Shown piece by piece: positions 26,710-37,966 of a stretch of DNA of 64,000 nt (its first letter is position 1; each line of letters starts with the position of its first letter). Position numbers and translations under genes: made by a program. Under the pieces are notes generated by a model. It was given only the letters and a program-made list of their open reading frames with translations, did no database searches and was not told the origin of the DNA. The DNA comes from Thermococcus sp. (GTDB lineage: Archaea; Methanobacteriota_B; Thermococci; Thermococcales; Thermococcaceae): NCBI RefSeq assembly GCF_027052235.1, contig NZ_JALUFF010000063.1, positions 18,044-82,043 of the forward strand, read 5' to 3'.

Positions 26710-27156
26710 TCACTCCTTTAAGATACCGTGCTCCTGCATGAACAGGTAGAGCTGCCTCTTGTTCTTGAACTGACCGCCCTTGGCACGGATGTAGAGCCTC
26801 CTGTAGGTGTGGGCATCGAGCTTCCCTTCGGCCTTGAGCTTTCTAAGTTCTTTCCTCAGAGCCCTTATGGTCATCATCCAGCGCTCCTTCTTGCCCATCC
26901 TAGCGGTTTTCTTACCCTTCCTGCTTCCAGGACCGCGGTGACGGCCCTTCTTCCTAGCCTCGTGGAAGGCCCTGGCACGGGCCCTGCTCTGGCCCTTTAT
27001 CGGCTTCTTCTTGATGACGCCCTCGTGGATGAGCCTTTTCACGTCCTCACGGGTTATTGCCGAGGCAACATCGTCAATTCTCTCGGGGTCTATCCATATC
27101 CTGTTCTCACCGCACTTCAACAGCTCGGCGGCAATCCTTCTCTGCATCTTGAGCAT
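26710..27156 (-). CDS. rpl19e: 50S ribosomal protein L19e
   Basis: Archaeal/eukaryal LSU protein, 148 residues. Signature [26 protein letters not shown] and very basic [18 protein letters not shown]. The start is ATG within GAGGTGAGGCTCATG; an in-frame GTG three codons earlier is the ribosome site itself. Confidence 0.96.
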   Translation of the reverse strand: MLKMQRRIAAELLKCGENRIWIDPERIDDVASAITREDVKRLIHEGVIKKKPIKGQSRARARAFHEARKKGRHRGPGSRKGKKTARMGKKERWMMTIRALRKELRKLKAEGKLDAHTYRRLYIRAKGGQFKNKRQLYLFMQEHGILKE

Positions 27157-27161
27157 GAGCC

Positions 27162-27545
27162 TCACCTCGCGTTGAGAACTTTAATCCCGAGCTCCTTAGC
27201 CCTTGCAACGATAAGCTCCCTCTTCTTTGCACCAACGGTTCTCGCTATCCTCGCTGCCTGCCTTGTGGGGTCTATGGCTTCGAGCTCCTTCACGTTGTGA
27301 ACGAGGACTTCCTCGTAACCGCTCGGGTGAAGTCCCCTGACTGCCCTGGGAGAGCTCCAGCCTATGCTGGGTGAGCGGGGCTTGCCCTTCTTCTTGAGCC
27401 TCATCTTGCTGTCAATTCCCTTTGGCCTTCTCCACTTGGGGTCGTTCTTGAACTTGGGGAACCTCCACCACTCCTGGCGGAGGAACCTCGGCTTCTTCCT
27501 CTTGAGCTTGGCCCTTATCCTCAGGAGTCTCGCCTTCTCGTTCAT
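27162..27545 (-). CDS. rpl32e: 50S ribosomal protein L32e
   Basis: Archaeal/eukaryal LSU protein, 127 residues, with [29 protein letters not shown] and [13 protein letters not shown]. Five bases from the L19e start. Confidence 0.96.
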   Translation of the reverse strand: MNEKARLLRIRAKLKRKKPRFLRQEWWRFPKFKNDPKWRRPKGIDSKMRLKKKGKPRSPSIGWSSPRAVRGLHPSGYEEVLVHNVKELEAIDPTRQAARIARTVGAKKRELIVARAKELGIKVLNAR

Positions 27546-27560
27546 CCCTCACACCTCACT

Positions 27561-28115
27561 TCAGAACTTAATCGGCTTGCCTGCCTTCTCAACTATGTAA
27601 ATCCCATCCTGGAAGACGCGCCTGTCCCACTTGGTTATCCTCGTCGCCTGCTCGATGTTCGCAGCGGTCTGACCTACAGCCTCCTTGTCTATGCCCTCGA
27701 CCGTTATCTCCTGACCGCGAACTTTGACTGTGACTCCCGGGAGTATCTTGGCCCTCCTCGGGTTCTTCTCGCCGAGGAAGTTCTCTATGACCACCTCGTC
27801 TCCCTGAACCTTGACGGTCATCGGGAAGTGGCTGTAAACGACCTTGAGCTTGTATGTGAAGCCCTCGGTAACGCCCTTGATCATGTTGGCTATGTGGGCC
27901 TTGAAGGTCCTGACTATGGCGACATCCTTTCTCCTCGGGAACTCCTTGTAAACTACAACCTTACCGTCTTCGGTGAATATCTGAACGCCCGGATAGCTGA
28001 ACTCCCTCTCAAGCTCTCCCTTCGGCCCCTTGACCTTGACCGTATTACCTTCAACGGTGACCTCGACTCCCTCTGGTATCTCAACTTCCTCACGAATCCA
28101 CGCGTCTATCGGCAT
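27561..28115 (-). CDS. rpl6: 50S ribosomal protein L6
   Basis: LSU protein near the sarcin-ricin loop; 184 residues of two tandem beta-alpha domains, with [22 protein letters not shown] in the first and [32 protein letters not shown] in the second. Start [14 protein letters not shown] follows GAGGTGAGAGCG. Confidence 0.97.
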   Translation of the reverse strand: MPIDAWIREEVEIPEGVEVTVEGNTVKVKGPKGELEREFSYPGVQIFTEDGKVVVYKEFPRRKDVAIVRTFKAHIANMIKGVTEGFTYKLKVVYSHFPMTVKVQGDEVVIENFLGEKNPRRAKILPGVTVKVRGQEITVEGIDKEAVGQTAANIEQATRITKWDRRVFQDGIYIVEKAGKPIKF

Positions 28116-28125
28116 CGCTCTCACC

Positions 28126-28518
28126 TCAGTAGACGTAGGCTATCAGCCTTCCGCCAATGCCCTTCTCACGGGCCTCCTTGTGGGTCATAACTCCCTGGGA
28201 GGTCGAGACTATTAGGATACCGAACTCAAACGCTGGAAGGAACCTCTTTTCCCAGCTCTCGTAGTCCCTCGCCTTGACGGGGAAGCGGGGTTTTATTGCA
28301 CCGGCCTTGTTTATCTTGCCTATGAGCTGAACCCTGTAGATGCCGGCCCTTCCGTCGTCGATGAACTCGAACTCGCCTATGTAGCCGTTCTCCTGCATGA
28401 CTCTCAGCACTTCGCCGATGAGCTTTGAGGCGGGCTTTATGTAGACTTCCTTCTTGCCAACCCTCTCGCTGTTGGTTATGTGTGAGAGCGCGTTCGCCAG
28501 CGGATCAAGCAAAGTCAT
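28126..28518 (-). CDS. rps8: 30S ribosomal protein S8
   Basis: SSU assembly protein, 130 residues; starts [18 protein letters not shown] and ends with [26 protein letters not shown], the S8 signature. The start lies two codons inside the longest frame, behind GAGGTGAGTGAAG. Confidence 0.97.
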   Translation of the reverse strand: MTLLDPLANALSHITNSERVGKKEVYIKPASKLIGEVLRVMQENGYIGEFEFIDDGRAGIYRVQLIGKINKAGAIKPRFPVKARDYESWEKRFLPAFEFGILIVSTSQGVMTHKEAREKGIGGRLIAYVY

Positions 28519-28529
28519 CTTCACTCACC

Positions 28530-28700
28530 TCACTCATACTTCTTGAAGCCGAGTTTTGGGGCGACCTCACGGAAGCAATGCCTGCAGAGCATAAGGCCGT
28601 GTATCCTGATGACAGGGCCGTACTGACCGCAACGCATGCACCTTCTCGCGCCCTTACCAAACTTTCTCGGCTTCCTCTTGTTGTAGTCAGCCTTCGCCAT
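28530..28700 (-). CDS. rps14: 30S ribosomal protein S14 (zinc form)
   Basis: A 56-residue SSU head protein with a zinc ribbon at C21, C24, C39 and C42. Begins [17 protein letters not shown], one base after the L5 stop, with its ribosome site GGAGGGATTGTGAG inside the end of L5. Confidence 0.96.
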   Translation of the reverse strand: MAKADYNKRKPRKFGKGARRCMRCGQYGPVIRIHGLMLCRHCFREVAPKLGFKKYE

Positions 28701-28701
28701 C

Positions 28702-29253
28702 TCACAATCCCTCCACCTTGGCGTTGAGCTCCTCAATCGCGAATACGATACCTTCCTCCTTCGTCAGCTTGTGCCTGTTCGGTATCTTCCTCCTCTGCCT
28801 CTTCCTCTTCGCTATCCTGAAGCCCGGTCTCTCAAGGGTCACGCAGACGTCCATACCGAAGATTCCTATCTCCGGGTCGTACTCAACGCCCGGGATGTTT
28901 ATGTGCTCCTGGATTCCAAAGCAGAAGTTTCCGTGCTCGTCGAAGTTGCCGACGCTGAGCTTCCTGTCAACTGCTTCCAAAAGCCTGTCGAGCATTTTGT
29001 AGGCCTTCTCACCGCGGAGGGTGACCTTCACCGCTATCGGCTCGCCGCGCCTTATGCCAAAGTCCCTGTTGGTCTGCTTTGCGCGCCTCCTTATCGGCTT
29101 CTGGCCAACGAGTCCTTCGAGCATCTTCTCGGCTTTGGTAAGCCTCTCACCGCTCTCGCCAACTCCTATGTTTATGGTGACCTTCGCTATCCTCGGCTTC
29201 CTCATCGGGTGAGCTTCCCAGTCCGCTAGGATAGCCTCTCTGTTTATCTGCAT
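28702..29253 (-). CDS. rpl5: 50S ribosomal protein L5
   Basis: 5S rRNA-binding LSU protein, 183 residues, with [20 protein letters not shown] and the [29 protein letters not shown] motif. ATG preceded by GAGGTGAGATGAG. Confidence 0.96.
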   Translation of the reverse strand: MQINREAILADWEAHPMRKPRIAKVTINIGVGESGERLTKAEKMLEGLVGQKPIRRRAKQTNRDFGIRRGEPIAVKVTLRGEKAYKMLDRLLEAVDRKLSVGNFDEHGNFCFGIQEHINIPGVEYDPEIGIFGMDVCVTLERPGFRIAKRKRQRRKIPNRHKLTKEEGIVFAIEELNAKVEGL

Positions 29254-29264
29254 CTCATCTCACC

Positions 29265-29996
29265 TCACGGCAGGGAAATCTCGGGCTTCTCCTTTCCAAC
29301 GACGAAGGCGTACTCCTTCAGGGTATCGAAGAGCTCACCGTTCTCGTCCTTGATGGTGACGACGTCCGGCCAGCCCATCGGGAACTGCCTGACCTCGACA
29401 ATCCTGCCCTTCCTTGCAACGTTCTTACCCTGGGTAACGAAGACGTAGGCGCCGACCTCAAAGGGAAGCACCTTGATGATCTGCCTTTCGGGAACCTGCA
29501 TTATGACGGTGTAGGATGTTCTGTAGGCGTCCTTCTCAACAAGGCTCACGAGGTGGTTGCTTCCGTCGTGGAGGTTGAGCTGAACCTTTGCCCCCTTGAC
29601 CATGCGCTTGTTGTTTATTCTGAAGGGCTTAATCTTGGCCTCTTCCTCGCTTATCGGGTGGAGTATGAGCTTTCCTATCCTGTTCGGGAGAACCCTGTAG
29701 TGCTCGCCGGTCTCTGGTATCGAGATGACGTCCATTATGCCAACCGGGAAGCGGTAGTCCTTCCTAACGCGACCGTCAACGAGAACCTTGCCCTCATTGA
29801 GTATCTTCCTGGCCTCACGGGCGGTCTTTGCGTAGCCGAGGTAGTCCCTGACGATGTAGAGCAGAGGAATTGATGTCTTCATGTTGTGCGGTCCCGGGCT
29901 CGGGCGGACGGCCCACTTGTGGGCCTTCCTAGGGATGTACCAAGCCGTGGGAGCGGCAAGCCTCTTAAGATGCCTCTTTGGGCCCTTTCTCGCCAT
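29265..29996 (-). CDS. rps4e: 30S ribosomal protein S4e
   Basis: Archaeal/eukaryal SSU protein, 243 residues: basic start [19 protein letters not shown], an S4-like RNA-binding domain around [20 protein letters not shown], a central S4e domain and a C-terminal KOW motif. Its start codon overlaps the L24 stop (TGATG). Confidence 0.97.
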   Translation of the reverse strand: MARKGPKRHLKRLAAPTAWYIPRKAHKWAVRPSPGPHNMKTSIPLLYIVRDYLGYAKTAREARKILNEGKVLVDGRVRKDYRFPVGIMDVISIPETGEHYRVLPNRIGKLILHPISEEEAKIKPFRINNKRMVKGAKVQLNLHDGSNHLVSLVEKDAYRTSYTVIMQVPERQIIKVLPFEVGAYVFVTQGKNVARKGRIVEVRQFPMGWPDVVTIKDENGELFDTLKEYAFVVGKEKPEISLP

Positions 29997-30361
29997 CACT
30001 CAGCCCTCCTCTTAATTATCTTCTCCCTTCTCTCATCCTCAAGGTTGAGCTCCACAATCATGACGTTCGACGGGTGAACCGGGTAGAACACCTCGGTTCC
30101 GTCGGTCTTCTTCTGGGTGACGCCCTCAACGTATATCCTGTACCTCTTGAGGTCGACCTCAGCGACCTTTCCTTCCTTCCCCCTGAAGTCACCGCGCATG
30201 ATCCTGACCTTGTCCCCAACCCTGATTGGGAGGTTCCTAACTCCGTACTTCTCCCTCAGGTCCTTGCTGAGGGTTGCGCTCATTATCTTGCCCCTCAGGT
30301 GAAGGGGAGCGTTGTAGAGGAACCTCCTCTGCTTTCTCGGCTGTCTCGTGTTCAACTCCAT
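29996..30361 (-). CDS. rpl24: 50S ribosomal protein L24
   Basis: LSU assembly initiator, 121 residues. KOW motif [24 protein letters not shown], archaeal N-terminal extension [19 protein letters not shown]. The start [10 protein letters not shown] fits GAGGTGAGAGAG; overlaps S4e by one base. Confidence 0.96.
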   Translation of the reverse strand: MELNTRQPRKQRRFLYNAPLHLRGKIMSATLSKDLREKYGVRNLPIRVGDKVRIMRGDFRGKEGKVAEVDLKRYRIYVEGVTQKKTDGTEVFYPVHPSNVMIVELNLEDERREKIIKRRAE

Positions 30362-30371
30362 CTCTCTCACC

Positions 30372-30797
30372 TCACAACACTATGCTCGCTATGCTTCCGA
30401 GCCTGACCCACCTTTCAGCTGCTTCTCTAGCAATGGCACCCCTGATCTCGGTTCCCCTCGGAACACCCTCGGGGGTAACTATAGCTGCCGCGTTGTCCTC
30501 AAACTTGACGCGCATGCCGTCGAGCCTCCTGTATTCTTTCCTCTGCCTGACGATGACGGCCCTAACTACCTGATGCCTGATGTCGGGCCTTCCCTTCTTG
30601 ACGGTAGCTATGACCATGTCGCCAACGCCCGCGCTTGCGAGCCTCCTCCTCGTCCCCTTGTAGCCGACGACACCTATAATCTGGATTACCTTGGCTCCGC
30701 TGTTGTCGGCAACCTTGAGGTAGGCCCCAACGGGCAAAGCACGGGTGGGCCTGACGGGGCTAATTCCCCTGGTTGCACCGGCACCCTTCTTGGCCAT
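30372..30797 (-). CDS. rpl14: 50S ribosomal protein L14
   Basis: LSU intersubunit-face protein, 141 residues; contains [23 protein letters not shown] and [31 protein letters not shown]. Starts one base after S17's stop region, implying coupling. Confidence 0.97.
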   Translation of the reverse strand: MAKKGAGATRGISPVRPTRALPVGAYLKVADNSGAKVIQIIGVVGYKGTRRRLASAGVGDMVIATVKKGRPDIRHQVVRAVIVRQRKEYRRLDGMRVKFEDNAAAIVTPEGVPRGTEIRGAIAREAAERWVRLGSIASIVL

Positions 30798-30798
30798 T

Positions 30799-31143
30799 TC
30801 ACACTCCCTCCCTGTGCTCGGCTCTCTTGGTTACCGCGACGACAACCCAGCTCTTGGTCTTGCTTATCGGTCTGGTCTCCGCTATGAGAACGCGGTCGCC
30901 AACCTTGGCGTTGATGCACTCGGGGTTGTGGGCGTGTATCTTGCTCCTCCTGAGCTCATAACGCTCGTACTTTTTGAGGTAGTGGTAGTACTGTCTCTCA
31001 ACGACTACGGTCTTCTTGCCCTTGTCGCTGACGACTACACCCTCAAAGTACCTGCCGTGTATCTTGAGGTTCCCGTGCCAGGGGCACCTGGGGTCGTTAC
31101 AAACCTCAGAGGGAGGCTGAACCTTCAATCCTATCTCTCTCAT
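30799..31143 (-). CDS. rps17: 30S ribosomal protein S17
   Basis: SSU protein, 114 residues with the OB-fold segments [21 protein letters not shown] and [23 protein letters not shown]. The archaeal N-terminus includes [10 protein letters not shown]. Start overlaps the RNase P protein stop by four bases. Confidence 0.96.
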   Translation of the reverse strand: MREIGLKVQPPSEVCNDPRCPWHGNLKIHGRYFEGVVVSDKGKKTVVVERQYYHYLKKYERYELRRSKIHAHNPECINAKVGDRVLIAETRPISKTKSWVVVAVTKRAEHREGV

Positions 31144-31406
31144 TTCCGCCACCTCTTTTTCAATCTCATCTCGGGCCTGCCGATTAGTTCGCGACCGTTA
31201 ATCCTAATCTTCTCATCGCCGAGGTCAAACTCTATCTCGACCACATCCTTCGGGACAATCCACACCCTCTCCCCACCTATCACGAGGGTGTTCCTAGTCT
31301 CGTCGAGGACGTAGCCCTCGATGCCGACCAGCTCTGGATGAGATGCCCTTATAATCTTTGCTTTCAGTCCAATGAGCTCGTGCCAGATTATGTTTTTTGC
31401 CGTCAC
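31140..31406 (-). CDS. rnp1: Ribonuclease P protein component 1 (Rpp29/Pop4)
   Basis: Protein subunit that pairs with Rpp21 to help the RNase P RNA cleave pre-tRNA leaders. The 88 residues have the Sm-like barrel with [25 protein letters not shown] and a [12 protein letters not shown] strand. The start is GTG at 31404-31406, overlapping the SUI1 stop (GTGA). Its presence in the operon is fitting, since several tRNAs here must be cut out of mRNA-like transcripts. Confidence 0.95.
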   Translation of the reverse strand: MTAKNIIWHELIGLKAKIIRASHPELVGIEGYVLDETRNTLVIGGERVWIVPKDVVEIEFDLGDEKIRINGRELIGRPEMRLKKRWRK

Positions 31407-31699
31407 TCGACCTCTATGAGCTCCTCTGAAAATCCAAGGTCTGCCAGCAACTTCTTGATACGGTCTCTGTGGTCTCCCTGGAGCTCTATCCGTCCTTTCT
31501 TTACCGTTCCGCCGCATGCCAGCTTCGCCTTCAGTTTCTTTGCTATGTCCTCAAGGTCGAACTCTTTCTCGTCTATGCCCTCGATTATGGTCTTAAGCTT
31601 TCCGTAACGGGCCCTCTCAATGTAGACCCTAATCCTCTGCTGTTCCTTCAGCACTTCCTTAAAGAGCATCTCATCCAGAGGGTTCACAATCCTCGGCAC
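31403..31699 (-). CDS. Translation initiation factor aIF1 (SUI1)
   Basis: Start-codon fidelity factor of the small subunit, 98 residues. The SUI1 fold is seen in [47 protein letters not shown], with the C-terminal [10 protein letters not shown]. Overlaps rnp1 by four bases and follows L29 by six. Confidence 0.95.
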   Translation of the reverse strand: MPRIVNPLDEMLFKEVLKEQQRIRVYIERARYGKLKTIIEGIDEKEFDLEDIAKKLKAKLACGGTVKKGRIELQGDHRDRIKKLLADLGFSEELIEVE

Positions 31700-31705
31700 C
31701 TAACC

Positions 31706-31909
31706 TCACCCTTTTTTCTCCCTAAGCTTTTCATTCCTTATGGTAAGCAGGCGCGCTATGTCGCGCCTAAGATTGCGGATGACCATGGGATTCTCCATGG
31801 AGGCCCCCATGGTGAGCACACCACGCTCCTTGGCAAGCTCAAGGCGGAGCTCCCTTATCTTCTTGTCGATCTCCTCGATGGTCATGTCCCTAATCTCACT
31901 GGGCTTCAT
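31706..31909 (-). CDS. rpl29: 50S ribosomal protein L29
   Basis: A 67-residue helical hairpin at the peptide exit, docking site for [32 protein letters not shown] is typical. Start lies 14 bases inside the end of the S3 gene. Confidence 0.96.
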   Translation of the reverse strand: MKPSEIRDMTIEEIDKKIRELRLELAKERGVLTMGASMENPMVIRNLRRDIARLLTIRNEKLREKKG

Positions 31910-32525
31910 TTCCGCTCACCTCTTCCTCGACTATCTCCTTGACCTCAATCTCATCCGGAAGCTTGGCCTCGGGCGGCATTATGGCGACCTTGACACCTAT
32001 GACACCGAGCTTGAGCAGAGCTTGAGCATAGCCCTTGCTGACGAGGGTTTCGGCCGGGTTTCCGACCTTGGCGAGGTAACCCTGGTAGAAGCGGACGCTC
32101 TTGGCCCTCTCGCCGGTGAGCTTCCCGCTCAGGCGAATCTCGACACCGCGAGCACCGTTCCTCATGATGGCTCTGATCGCTGAATAGGCAGCTCTCCTGA
32201 AGTGTATACCCCTCTCAAGGGCCTGAGCCAAGCGAACCGCCTGAACCTTGGCGTTGAGGTAGGGGTTCTTGATCTCCTCGACTTCGATCTGGGGGTTCTC
32301 AAGTCCGAACTTCCTCTCAAGGGTCCTGGTAAGTTCTCTTATCCTCCTTCCGCCCCTTCCAATGACGTAGCCGGGGCTTGCAGCGAAGATTATCACCTTT
32401 GTTCCGAGGGGGGTCTTCTTTATGTCGAGCCCACCGTAGCCGGCTCTTCTGAGTTCCTTCTCAAGGTACTCGTCGATGAGCATCTCCTTAACGCCTTCCC
32501 TGATGAAGTATCTCTCGATCGCCAA
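31896..32525 (-). CDS. rps3: 30S ribosomal protein S3
   Basis: SSU mRNA-entry protein, 209 residues, with a KH domain ([23 protein letters not shown]) and C-terminal domain [30 protein letters not shown]. Ends in an acidic archaeal tail that overlaps L29. Confidence 0.97.
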   Translation of the reverse strand: MAIERYFIREGVKEMLIDEYLEKELRRAGYGGLDIKKTPLGTKVIIFAASPGYVIGRGGRRIRELTRTLERKFGLENPQIEVEEIKNPYLNAKVQAVRLAQALERGIHFRRAAYSAIRAIMRNGARGVEIRLSGKLTGERAKSVRFYQGYLAKVGNPAETLVSKGYAQALLKLGVIGVKVAIMPPEAKLPDEIEVKEIVEEEVSGNEAQ

Positions 32526-32529
32526 AGTC

Positions 32530-33000
32530 TCACCTCCTAATCTCCTCGACGACTATCTCTATGTGGGTTGTTTCTTCGTTGAAGGGGGTTGCCCTACCGA
32601 ATGCCCTTGGGATGTATCCCCTGAGGACAGGGCCCCTGTGGGCAGCGGCATGGATTATCTTGAGCCTGTCAACGTCAAGGCCCTTCTGCTCCGCGTTGTT
32701 CTTGGCGTTGAGGAGTATTTTCTTGACGGCTTTTGCCACCTTGACCGGATACCTTCCGGGACCGAAGCCCTTGCCCGGCTTGTGTCCCTGGCTGTCGTTG
32801 AAGCGCCTCATTGGAACGGGCCTCTTCTTTGCTATGACGTCATCGAGGTACTTGAGGGCGTCGTTGAGCATCATTCCCCTGATTTCCCTGAGCAGTTCAA
32901 CGCTGTGCTTTGGCGAAATCCTTAAGTCCCTTCCGCTCGCCCTCGCCATCCTGTCGGGGTCAAAATTTTGGAATGAGTAGGAAAACCTGCCCCTGCTCAT
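32530..33000 (-). CDS. rpl22: 50S ribosomal protein L22
   Basis: LSU exit-tunnel protein, 156 residues; includes [29 protein letters not shown] and [38 protein letters not shown] preceded by GAGGTGGTTTAG. Confidence 0.96.
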   Translation of the reverse strand: MSRGRFSYSFQNFDPDRMARASGRDLRISPKHSVELLREIRGMMLNDALKYLDDVIAKKRPVPMRRFNDSQGHKPGKGFGPGRYPVKVAKAVKKILLNAKNNAEQKGLDVDRLKIIHAAAHRGPVLRGYIPRAFGRATPFNEETTHIEIVVEEIRR

Positions 33001-33010
33001 CTAAACCACC

Positions 33011-33412
33011 TCACTTGATTGCCACGAACATCGACGACCTGGTTGCTCCAACACCCGGTGAACCGTGCTGAACGACCTTCCTCGTCATGGCGAACTCTCC
33101 GAGATAGTGACCTATCATTTCAGGCTTTATTTCCACCGGGACGAACTCCTTGCCGTTGTGGACGTGGATTGTCATGCCAACCATCTCTGGCAAGATAACC
33201 ATGTCCCTGCTGTGGGTTCTTATGGGCTTCTTGTACTTGCCCTTCTTGGCGAGCCTTATCTTCCTGAGGAGCTTCTTCTGCTCCGGGGAAAGGCCCCTCT
33301 TTAGGCTCCTCCTCTGCCTGCTCGGGAGGAGCTTGGCGAACTCCTCCAGTGACATGTTGAGAAGCTCATCGAGGGTGTAACCTCTATACCTGAACTCCTT
33401 CTTTCTCGCCAT
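33011..33412 (-). CDS. rps19: 30S ribosomal protein S19
   Basis: SSU head protein, 133 residues; [31 protein letters not shown] and [20 protein letters not shown] are diagnostic. The start [18 protein letters not shown] is two codons inside the longest frame and two bases after the L2 stop. Confidence 0.97.
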   Translation of the reverse strand: MARKKEFRYRGYTLDELLNMSLEEFAKLLPSRQRRSLKRGLSPEQKKLLRKIRLAKKGKYKKPIRTHSRDMVILPEMVGMTIHVHNGKEFVPVEIKPEMIGHYLGEFAMTRKVVQHGSPGVGATRSSMFVAIK

Positions 33413-33414
33413 CT

Positions 33415-34134
33415 TCACTTCCTCCTACCGGTTCTTCTCGCGGCTATGTGACCGACCTTCCTTCCGGGTGGGGCTCTTCTAGAGACTGTTGAAGGCCTTC
33501 CAATGTGGTGCTCCTTACCACCGTGCGGGTGGTTGACGGCGTTCATCTTGACGCCCCTCGGCTTCGGCCAGAACCTGTTTCTGGCCTTGGCTATGTAGTA
33601 GGCCTTACCGGCCTTGACGATCGGCTTCTCAAGCCTTCCACCGCCAGCGACAACACCTATCGTTGCCCTGCACTCGGGTTTGAACTGCTTCAGCTCACCG
33701 CTCGGGAGCTGGACGATGACCTTTCCCCTCTCCCTGCTGACGACGAGGGCGTAGGTTCCTCCAGCCCTAACGTACTTTCCGCCGTCTCCAGGAATGCCCT
33801 CGATGTTGTAGACGTAGGTTCCCTCCGGTATCTTCGCCAGCGGAAGGGTGTTGCCTATGGCTATAGGAGCCTCAGGCCCTATGTAGACCTCCTGGCCAAC
33901 GAGAACCCCTTCTGGGGCTAGGATGAGCTTTTCTGTGCCGTCCTCGAACTTTACCCTTGCAACCGGGGCAGTCCTCCCCGGGTCGTGGAGTATCTCGACG
34001 ACCTCACCGCGGAGGGTTTTCTCCTTCGTGACGTTAAGTGGGACGTACTTCACGGCACCCCTGTAGCGGTGGGAGGGTGCCCTAAAGGTCGTGCTTCCCT
34101 TACCCCTCCTCTGCTGGATGAGACTCTTTCCCAT
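33415..34134 (-). CDS. rpl2: 50S ribosomal protein L2
   Basis: Core LSU protein near the peptidyl transferase centre, 239 residues. [13 protein letters not shown], with the conserved histidine implicated in peptidyl transfer, and [21 protein letters not shown] are visible. ATG follows GAGGTGATGTGAG. Confidence 0.97.
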   Translation of the reverse strand: MGKSLIQQRRGKGSTTFRAPSHRYRGAVKYVPLNVTKEKTLRGEVVEILHDPGRTAPVARVKFEDGTEKLILAPEGVLVGQEVYIGPEAPIAIGNTLPLAKIPEGTYVYNIEGIPGDGGKYVRAGGTYALVVSRERGKVIVQLPSGELKQFKPECRATIGVVAGGGRLEKPIVKAGKAYYIAKARNRFWPKPRGVKMNAVNHPHGGKEHHIGRPSTVSRRAPPGRKVGHIAARRTGRRK

Positions 34135-34145
34135 CTCACATCACC

Positions 34146-34406
34146 TCAGAACAATCCCAACCTTGCCGCTATCTCACTCGCGTCGTATTCGGGCTTGAGC
34201 TTGACGTAGGCCTTCTTCTCACCCTTCATTGTGATCAGCGTGTTCACCTTCTCGACCTTGACGTTGAACATCTCTTCCACGGCCCTCTTGATGTCTGCCT
34301 TGGTTGCCCTCCTGTCAACTATGAAGGTGAGCTTGTTCTCCCTCTCTATCAGGGAGACGGCCTTCTCGGTGACGAGGGGCCTTATGATGACCTTATACGG
34401 ATCCAT
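34146..34406 (-). CDS. rpl23: 50S ribosomal protein L23
   Basis: Exit-tunnel protein and SRP dock, 86 residues: [45 protein letters not shown]. Start [10 protein letters not shown] selected behind GGGTGATGGAA. Confidence 0.96.
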   Translation of the reverse strand: MDPYKVIIRPLVTEKAVSLIERENKLTFIVDRRATKADIKRAVEEMFNVKVEKVNTLITMKGEKKAYVKLKPEYDASEIAARLGLF

Positions 34407-34411
34407 TTCCA

Positions 34412-35179
34412 TCACCCGTAAATCTCCCTAAGCCTCTCTATCGCTCCCTTTGTCCATATGGTCAGCCTTCCCGGGTGCGTTCCGGGGGCAAGGAGCTCAA
34501 CGCCGAGGTTGTCAACGGTAACCACATCGACACCCGGGTGGTTTCTCGCTCCCTGGACGATTCCCTCGTTCTTGGCAACGACTATGAGCGGACCCTTGGC
34601 CTTCTTGTAGCGCCTTCCGCGCATCTTACCCTTTCCGGCCCTTATCTTGGTGTTCCTCTTTGCCCTCTCGATGTCGTCCCAGACGCCGAGCTTCTTGAAT
34701 ATCTCCCTGGTCTGGGCGGTCTTGAAGACCTTCTCAAGGTCGTCAACTACAACGAGGGGAAACGCCGGAACGTTGTCTATAACGTGCCCCCTGGCCTTGA
34801 CGAGGTCTGGATTAGCTGTTGCAGCTATGGCGCTCATTATAGCCAACCTGCGCTCCTTCTTGTTGATGTCCTCCCAGATTATCTTCTCGACCTTCGGCGG
34901 GTGGGTTCTCCTGCCTCCCCTCGCGAAGGGAACGAATGCTGCGAACCTCGGTGAGGTCTTTATCCTCTCAACCCTCGCCATGCCGTGGCCCTTTCCGATG
35001 TTCTCGGTGACGCGCCTCTTGCCGGCGTACGGGCTCCTTCCCTGAGGCTGTATTCTGTGCGTCCATGAAGCGATTACAGCCCTCCTTATGAGGTCCGGCC
35101 TGTAAGGTGTGCTGAAGACCTTGGGGAGCTCTATCTCCTCCACCGGCTCACCTTCGAGATTAAAGACCTTAACCTTCAT
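34412..35179 (-). CDS. rpl4: 50S ribosomal protein L4
   Basis: Exit-tunnel protein, 255 residues of the archaeal L4/L1e form, with [27 protein letters not shown] and [20 protein letters not shown]. In the L3-L4-L23-L2 order. Confidence 0.97.
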   Translation of the reverse strand: MKVKVFNLEGEPVEEIELPKVFSTPYRPDLIRRAVIASWTHRIQPQGRSPYAGKRRVTENIGKGHGMARVERIKTSPRFAAFVPFARGGRRTHPPKVEKIIWEDINKKERRLAIMSAIAATANPDLVKARGHVIDNVPAFPLVVVDDLEKVFKTAQTREIFKKLGVWDDIERAKRNTKIRAGKGKMRGRRYKKAKGPLIVVAKNEGIVQGARNHPGVDVVTVDNLGVELLAPGTHPGRLTIWTKGAIERLREIYG

Positions 35180-35189
35180 TCATCTCACC

Positions 35190-36233
35190 TCACTGCTTGG
35201 ACTCCCTACTGACGTAGGTTATCTGTGGCCTCTCAACGGGCGGTCTCTTCTTGGGTGGCCTTATGGCCGGCCTAACCCTGATTATTCTCTTGAAGGAACC
35301 GGGAACGCTTCCCTCAATCATAAGGAAGTCGCTCCTTACGATGCCGTAGTGCGGGAAGCCACCCTTCGGGGTGATCTCTATCTCGTGCTTCTCGTCGAGC
35401 TTGAGCTTGCCGTTCTCACCGATGGCGATGAGCCTCTTGTTGAACTCGGTCCTGTGGTGGAAGCCCATCTGACCTGCCTGCGGAACGGTCCACATAACCC
35501 TGGCCGGATGCCAGGGACCGAGGTTGCCGATGTGCCTGCCCTTTCCAGCACGCTGGGCCTTGTGGAACTGAACCTTGACGCCCCAGCGCTTAACCGGGCC
35601 CTGGGTTCCCTTGCCCTTGGTGACGGCTATGACATCGAGGAGCTCACCCTCGTGGAGAACCTCGCTAGCGCGGAGCTCCTTGCCGATCTTCTCTTTGGCG
35701 TAGGCAAACTTCGCTTTAACGTCGTCGCCACCGATGGCGTACTCCATTACCTCAGGCTTCTTCTTGAGCTTGACGAGCCAGGGCTGGGTGTGGACGAGGA
35801 GCCTTATGTCCACTATCTCGCCGTCGTTGACGAGGTCCTCAAGCTGACCGAGCTTGGCGTTGAATGCATCTTCGCCATACTCCTTGGGCAGGGTCTTTAT
35901 GCGCCTCTTGACGTACTTGTTGAGGTCGTAGAACCAGACCTCGGTCGCTGTTTCGAGGCCAAGGTAGCCCTGCTTGTAGGCCCTTATCCCGTAAACGAAG
36001 AGTGGCGGAACCTCGACTATCGTAACGGGCACGAATATCTCCTTGCCCTTCGTGAGTCCGGGGCTGTCGTCTATCATGAGGATGTGGGTCATTCCGGCCT
36101 TGTAGCCTGCAAAGCCCAGCATCCTGACCTCACTGTCCTGTGGCCACTTCTTGATTCTCGGGACTATGCTCCTAGCCCTCTTCCTCGGGGAGTAGGCGAG
36201 TGAACCTCTCCTTGGTCTGTGAACCTTTCCCAT
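35190..36233 (-). CDS. rpl3: 50S ribosomal protein L3
   Basis: LSU assembly protein, 347 residues of the archaeal/eukaryal form. N-terminus [20 protein letters not shown] and the [39 protein letters not shown] loop that reaches the peptidyl transferase centre are present. Start follows the methyltransferase stop by one base. Confidence 0.97.
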   Translation of the reverse strand: MGKVHRPRRGSLAYSPRKRARSIVPRIKKWPQDSEVRMLGFAGYKAGMTHILMIDDSPGLTKGKEIFVPVTIVEVPPLFVYGIRAYKQGYLGLETATEVWFYDLNKYVKRRIKTLPKEYGEDAFNAKLGQLEDLVNDGEIVDIRLLVHTQPWLVKLKKKPEVMEYAIGGDDVKAKFAYAKEKIGKELRASEVLHEGELLDVIAVTKGKGTQGPVKRWGVKVQFHKAQRAGKGRHIGNLGPWHPARVMWTVPQAGQMGFHHRTEFNKRLIAIGENGKLKLDEKHEIEITPKGGFPHYGIVRSDFLMIEGSVPGSFKRIIRVRPAIRPPKKRPPVERPQITYVSRESKQ

Positions 36234-36234
36234 C

Positions 36235-37002
36235 TCAATCCCTCCTCATGAGATTAAATATCGCGAGAGTTGCCAGTAGTGCCTCCTCGGTGCGGACGGT
36301 TTTGGTCCGCTGGTTCGGGATCGTGTTCAGCACGAGGTCGAACTCGTACTTCTCCTCCAGCAACTCCATAACGCCCCTCCTCGGCGAGCCGAACACGAAC
36401 CCGACCTCACCCTCAAGGGGCGGGATTTTAGCGTGCCTCACATCGCGACCCTTCCTTGAGGTCGCGATGACCAAGTCCAGCTCGGCCTTTTTAAGTGTTT
36501 TTGCCAGCGGTTTCCCACTCAGGTGAACCCTGTATCCCCAGTATTCTTCCGGTTTCGCTGGTATTACCCTTAATGGCCTCACCGAGATAATCTTGAAGGT
36601 TGCGCGCCCCCTCACGTTCCCCTCCACCAGAGCGAGCTCATCGAACCCTATATCAGCGTAGATTCTCTTCCCCTTTCTGAAAGCGAAGCCCTCGCGGATT
36701 TCCCCAACCCTGGGCTTTCCCTTGAGCTTGTGGTGTGGTGTCCTCAGCGGGGGGACGACGCCGATGTATTTGAGCTCGGGCAGGAGAGGGAACAGCCGCT
36801 TCCTGAGATACTGGGGTGTTTCCATGTATTCAAGCACGGTTTTTATGAACCTGCCGTCCCTACCGCCGGCCCGGTATATCCATACGTGCTCGACGCCGAA
36901 GATTGCACAGGCCCTAGCTATTTGTCCAACCTTGTAGGTTCTTATCTTGGGGTCATCGGTCTCCTCAAGGAGTGAATCTGGAATGAAGACGTGCCAGGCC
37001 AT
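36235..37002 (-). CDS. SPOUT-family RNA methyltransferase (DUF171 / putative RNA (uridine-N3) methyltransferase)
   Basis: A 255-residue protein of the DUF171 group of knotted SPOUT methyltransferases, with an inserted beta-barrel (about 95-155). Features include [21 protein letters not shown] near the N-terminus, and the knot region [14 protein letters not shown] and [18 protein letters not shown]. Eukaryotic relatives methylate 28S rRNA uridine-N3, so an LSU rRNA target suits its position as first gene of the L3 operon. Start ATG follows GGATGAAGGAAA. Confidence 0.85.
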   Translation of the reverse strand: MAWHVFIPDSLLEETDDPKIRTYKVGQIARACAIFGVEHVWIYRAGGRDGRFIKTVLEYMETPQYLRKRLFPLLPELKYIGVVPPLRTPHHKLKGKPRVGEIREGFAFRKGKRIYADIGFDELALVEGNVRGRATFKIISVRPLRVIPAKPEEYWGYRVHLSGKPLAKTLKKAELDLVIATSRKGRDVRHAKIPPLEGEVGFVFGSPRRGVMELLEEKYEFDLVLNTIPNQRTKTVRTEEALLATLAIFNLMRRD

Positions 37003-37055
37003 TTTCCTTCATCCTGCCCCCACTGTCTCCCCTAAGCTGAAGGGAGCTTGTGAGG

Positions 37056-37068
37056 ACTATTTAAAAGG
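37056..37068 (-). promoter_or_regulatory. Main promoter of the L3/S10-spc superoperon
   Basis: Minus strand reads GCCTTTTAAATAGTCC, a TATA box about 55 bases before the SPOUT gene. It is the only strong TATA element I see before the 18-kb run of tightly packed minus-strand genes. Confidence 0.55.
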
Positions 37069-37216
37069 CTTTCGAACCTTTCCACCTTTTTTCGGACCCA
37101 GAAGTGTGAAACTTTTTTGCAAAGAAAGGTGATAAGAGACCAAAGGTAATGAACTTCCGAAAGGCAGATGAAACAAGCGCGTCAAAACAGATTCAAGTCG
37201 AAGGAGTCCGTGAGAA

Positions 37217-37293
37217 TGGAGCCCCGGGCGGGGTTTGAACCCGCGACCTGCCGCTTACCAAGCGGCCGCTCCACCAGGCTGAGCCACCGGGGC
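37217..37293 (-). tRNA. tRNA-Thr (anticodon GGT)
   Basis: Acceptor GCCCCGG/CCGGGGC, anticodon stem GCCGC/GCGGC around loop TTGGTAA, T loop TTCAAAC, discriminator T and encoded CCA. Lies between the superoperon promoter and the RNA ligase partner gene. Confidence 0.95.
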
Positions 37294-37318
37294 GCCGATG
37301 ATACGATGCCCCCAGCGT

Positions 37319-37915
37319 TTATAAATTTTTCTCTCCAAGCTTTGCAACGAGTCCCTCAAGCACTTCCCTGAAGGTCGAGGCGTCTATCCACCTAATTCCC
37401 ATCTTTTGAGCCCACGTGAGTATTCCCACATCCGCCGAGACTATTGTCGCGTCGAGTTCCATTGCCAGAAGGATGAGCTCGAAGTCCTCTTTGCTGTCCA
37501 CTATACCCTCCCTCAACGCCTTGCGGTAGTTTCTCCTGAGCTTCTGGATTATCTTGTCAACGTTGTCCGTCTCGATGACGCTCTCGCGGACGGCCTTCTC
37601 GGCAACGCGAAGACCCTTATCAATCCTTCTCCTTATGTCGTCTATGAGCTCGTAGACAACGAAGGCGGGAATTTTCAGCTCGTGGACGTTGGGTGGCTTC
37701 TTTATGATGTACAGCTCTATTGCCGGCCTCAAATCCTCGTCCTCGACGAAGTGCATGACCTCCCTGTATATTCCGGGGGGCATGTAAAACTCCACCTTTC
37801 CAAAGAGCTTCTCCGCGTAGCCCAGAAAAACCCTCATCGCCTCCGTTGGGCTATCACCGAAGTCGCGCCTTATGTCGGGGTTGACGAAGATGCTCGTGTC
37901 GAGGACGAACTTCAT
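37319..37915 (-). CDS. RNA ligase partner protein (PINc-domain nuclease)
   Basis: A 198-residue PIN-like RNase. The first acidic residue is D6 in FVLDTSIFVNPDIRRDFG, later ones are in DSKEDFELILLAMELDATIVSADVG. It belongs to the archaeal family annotated as RNA ligase partner protein, often encoded beside the ATP-dependent RNA ligase. Here the ligase gene is 18 kb away (55243). Start MKFVLDTSI follows GGTGCCC. A role in RNA repair or processing is inferred from family naming. Confidence 0.87.
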   Translation of the reverse strand: MKFVLDTSIFVNPDIRRDFGDSPTEAMRVFLGYAEKLFGKVEFYMPPGIYREVMHFVEDEDLRPAIELYIIKKPPNVHELKIPAFVVYELIDDIRRRIDKGLRVAEKAVRESVIETDNVDKIIQKLRRNYRKALREGIVDSKEDFELILLAMELDATIVSADVGILTWAQKMGIRWIDASTFREVLEGLVAKLGEKNL

Positions 37916-37966
37916 GGGCACCACAACCTTATTTAGGCAGGTCTCTTTAAAACGTTAGGTGGTCTG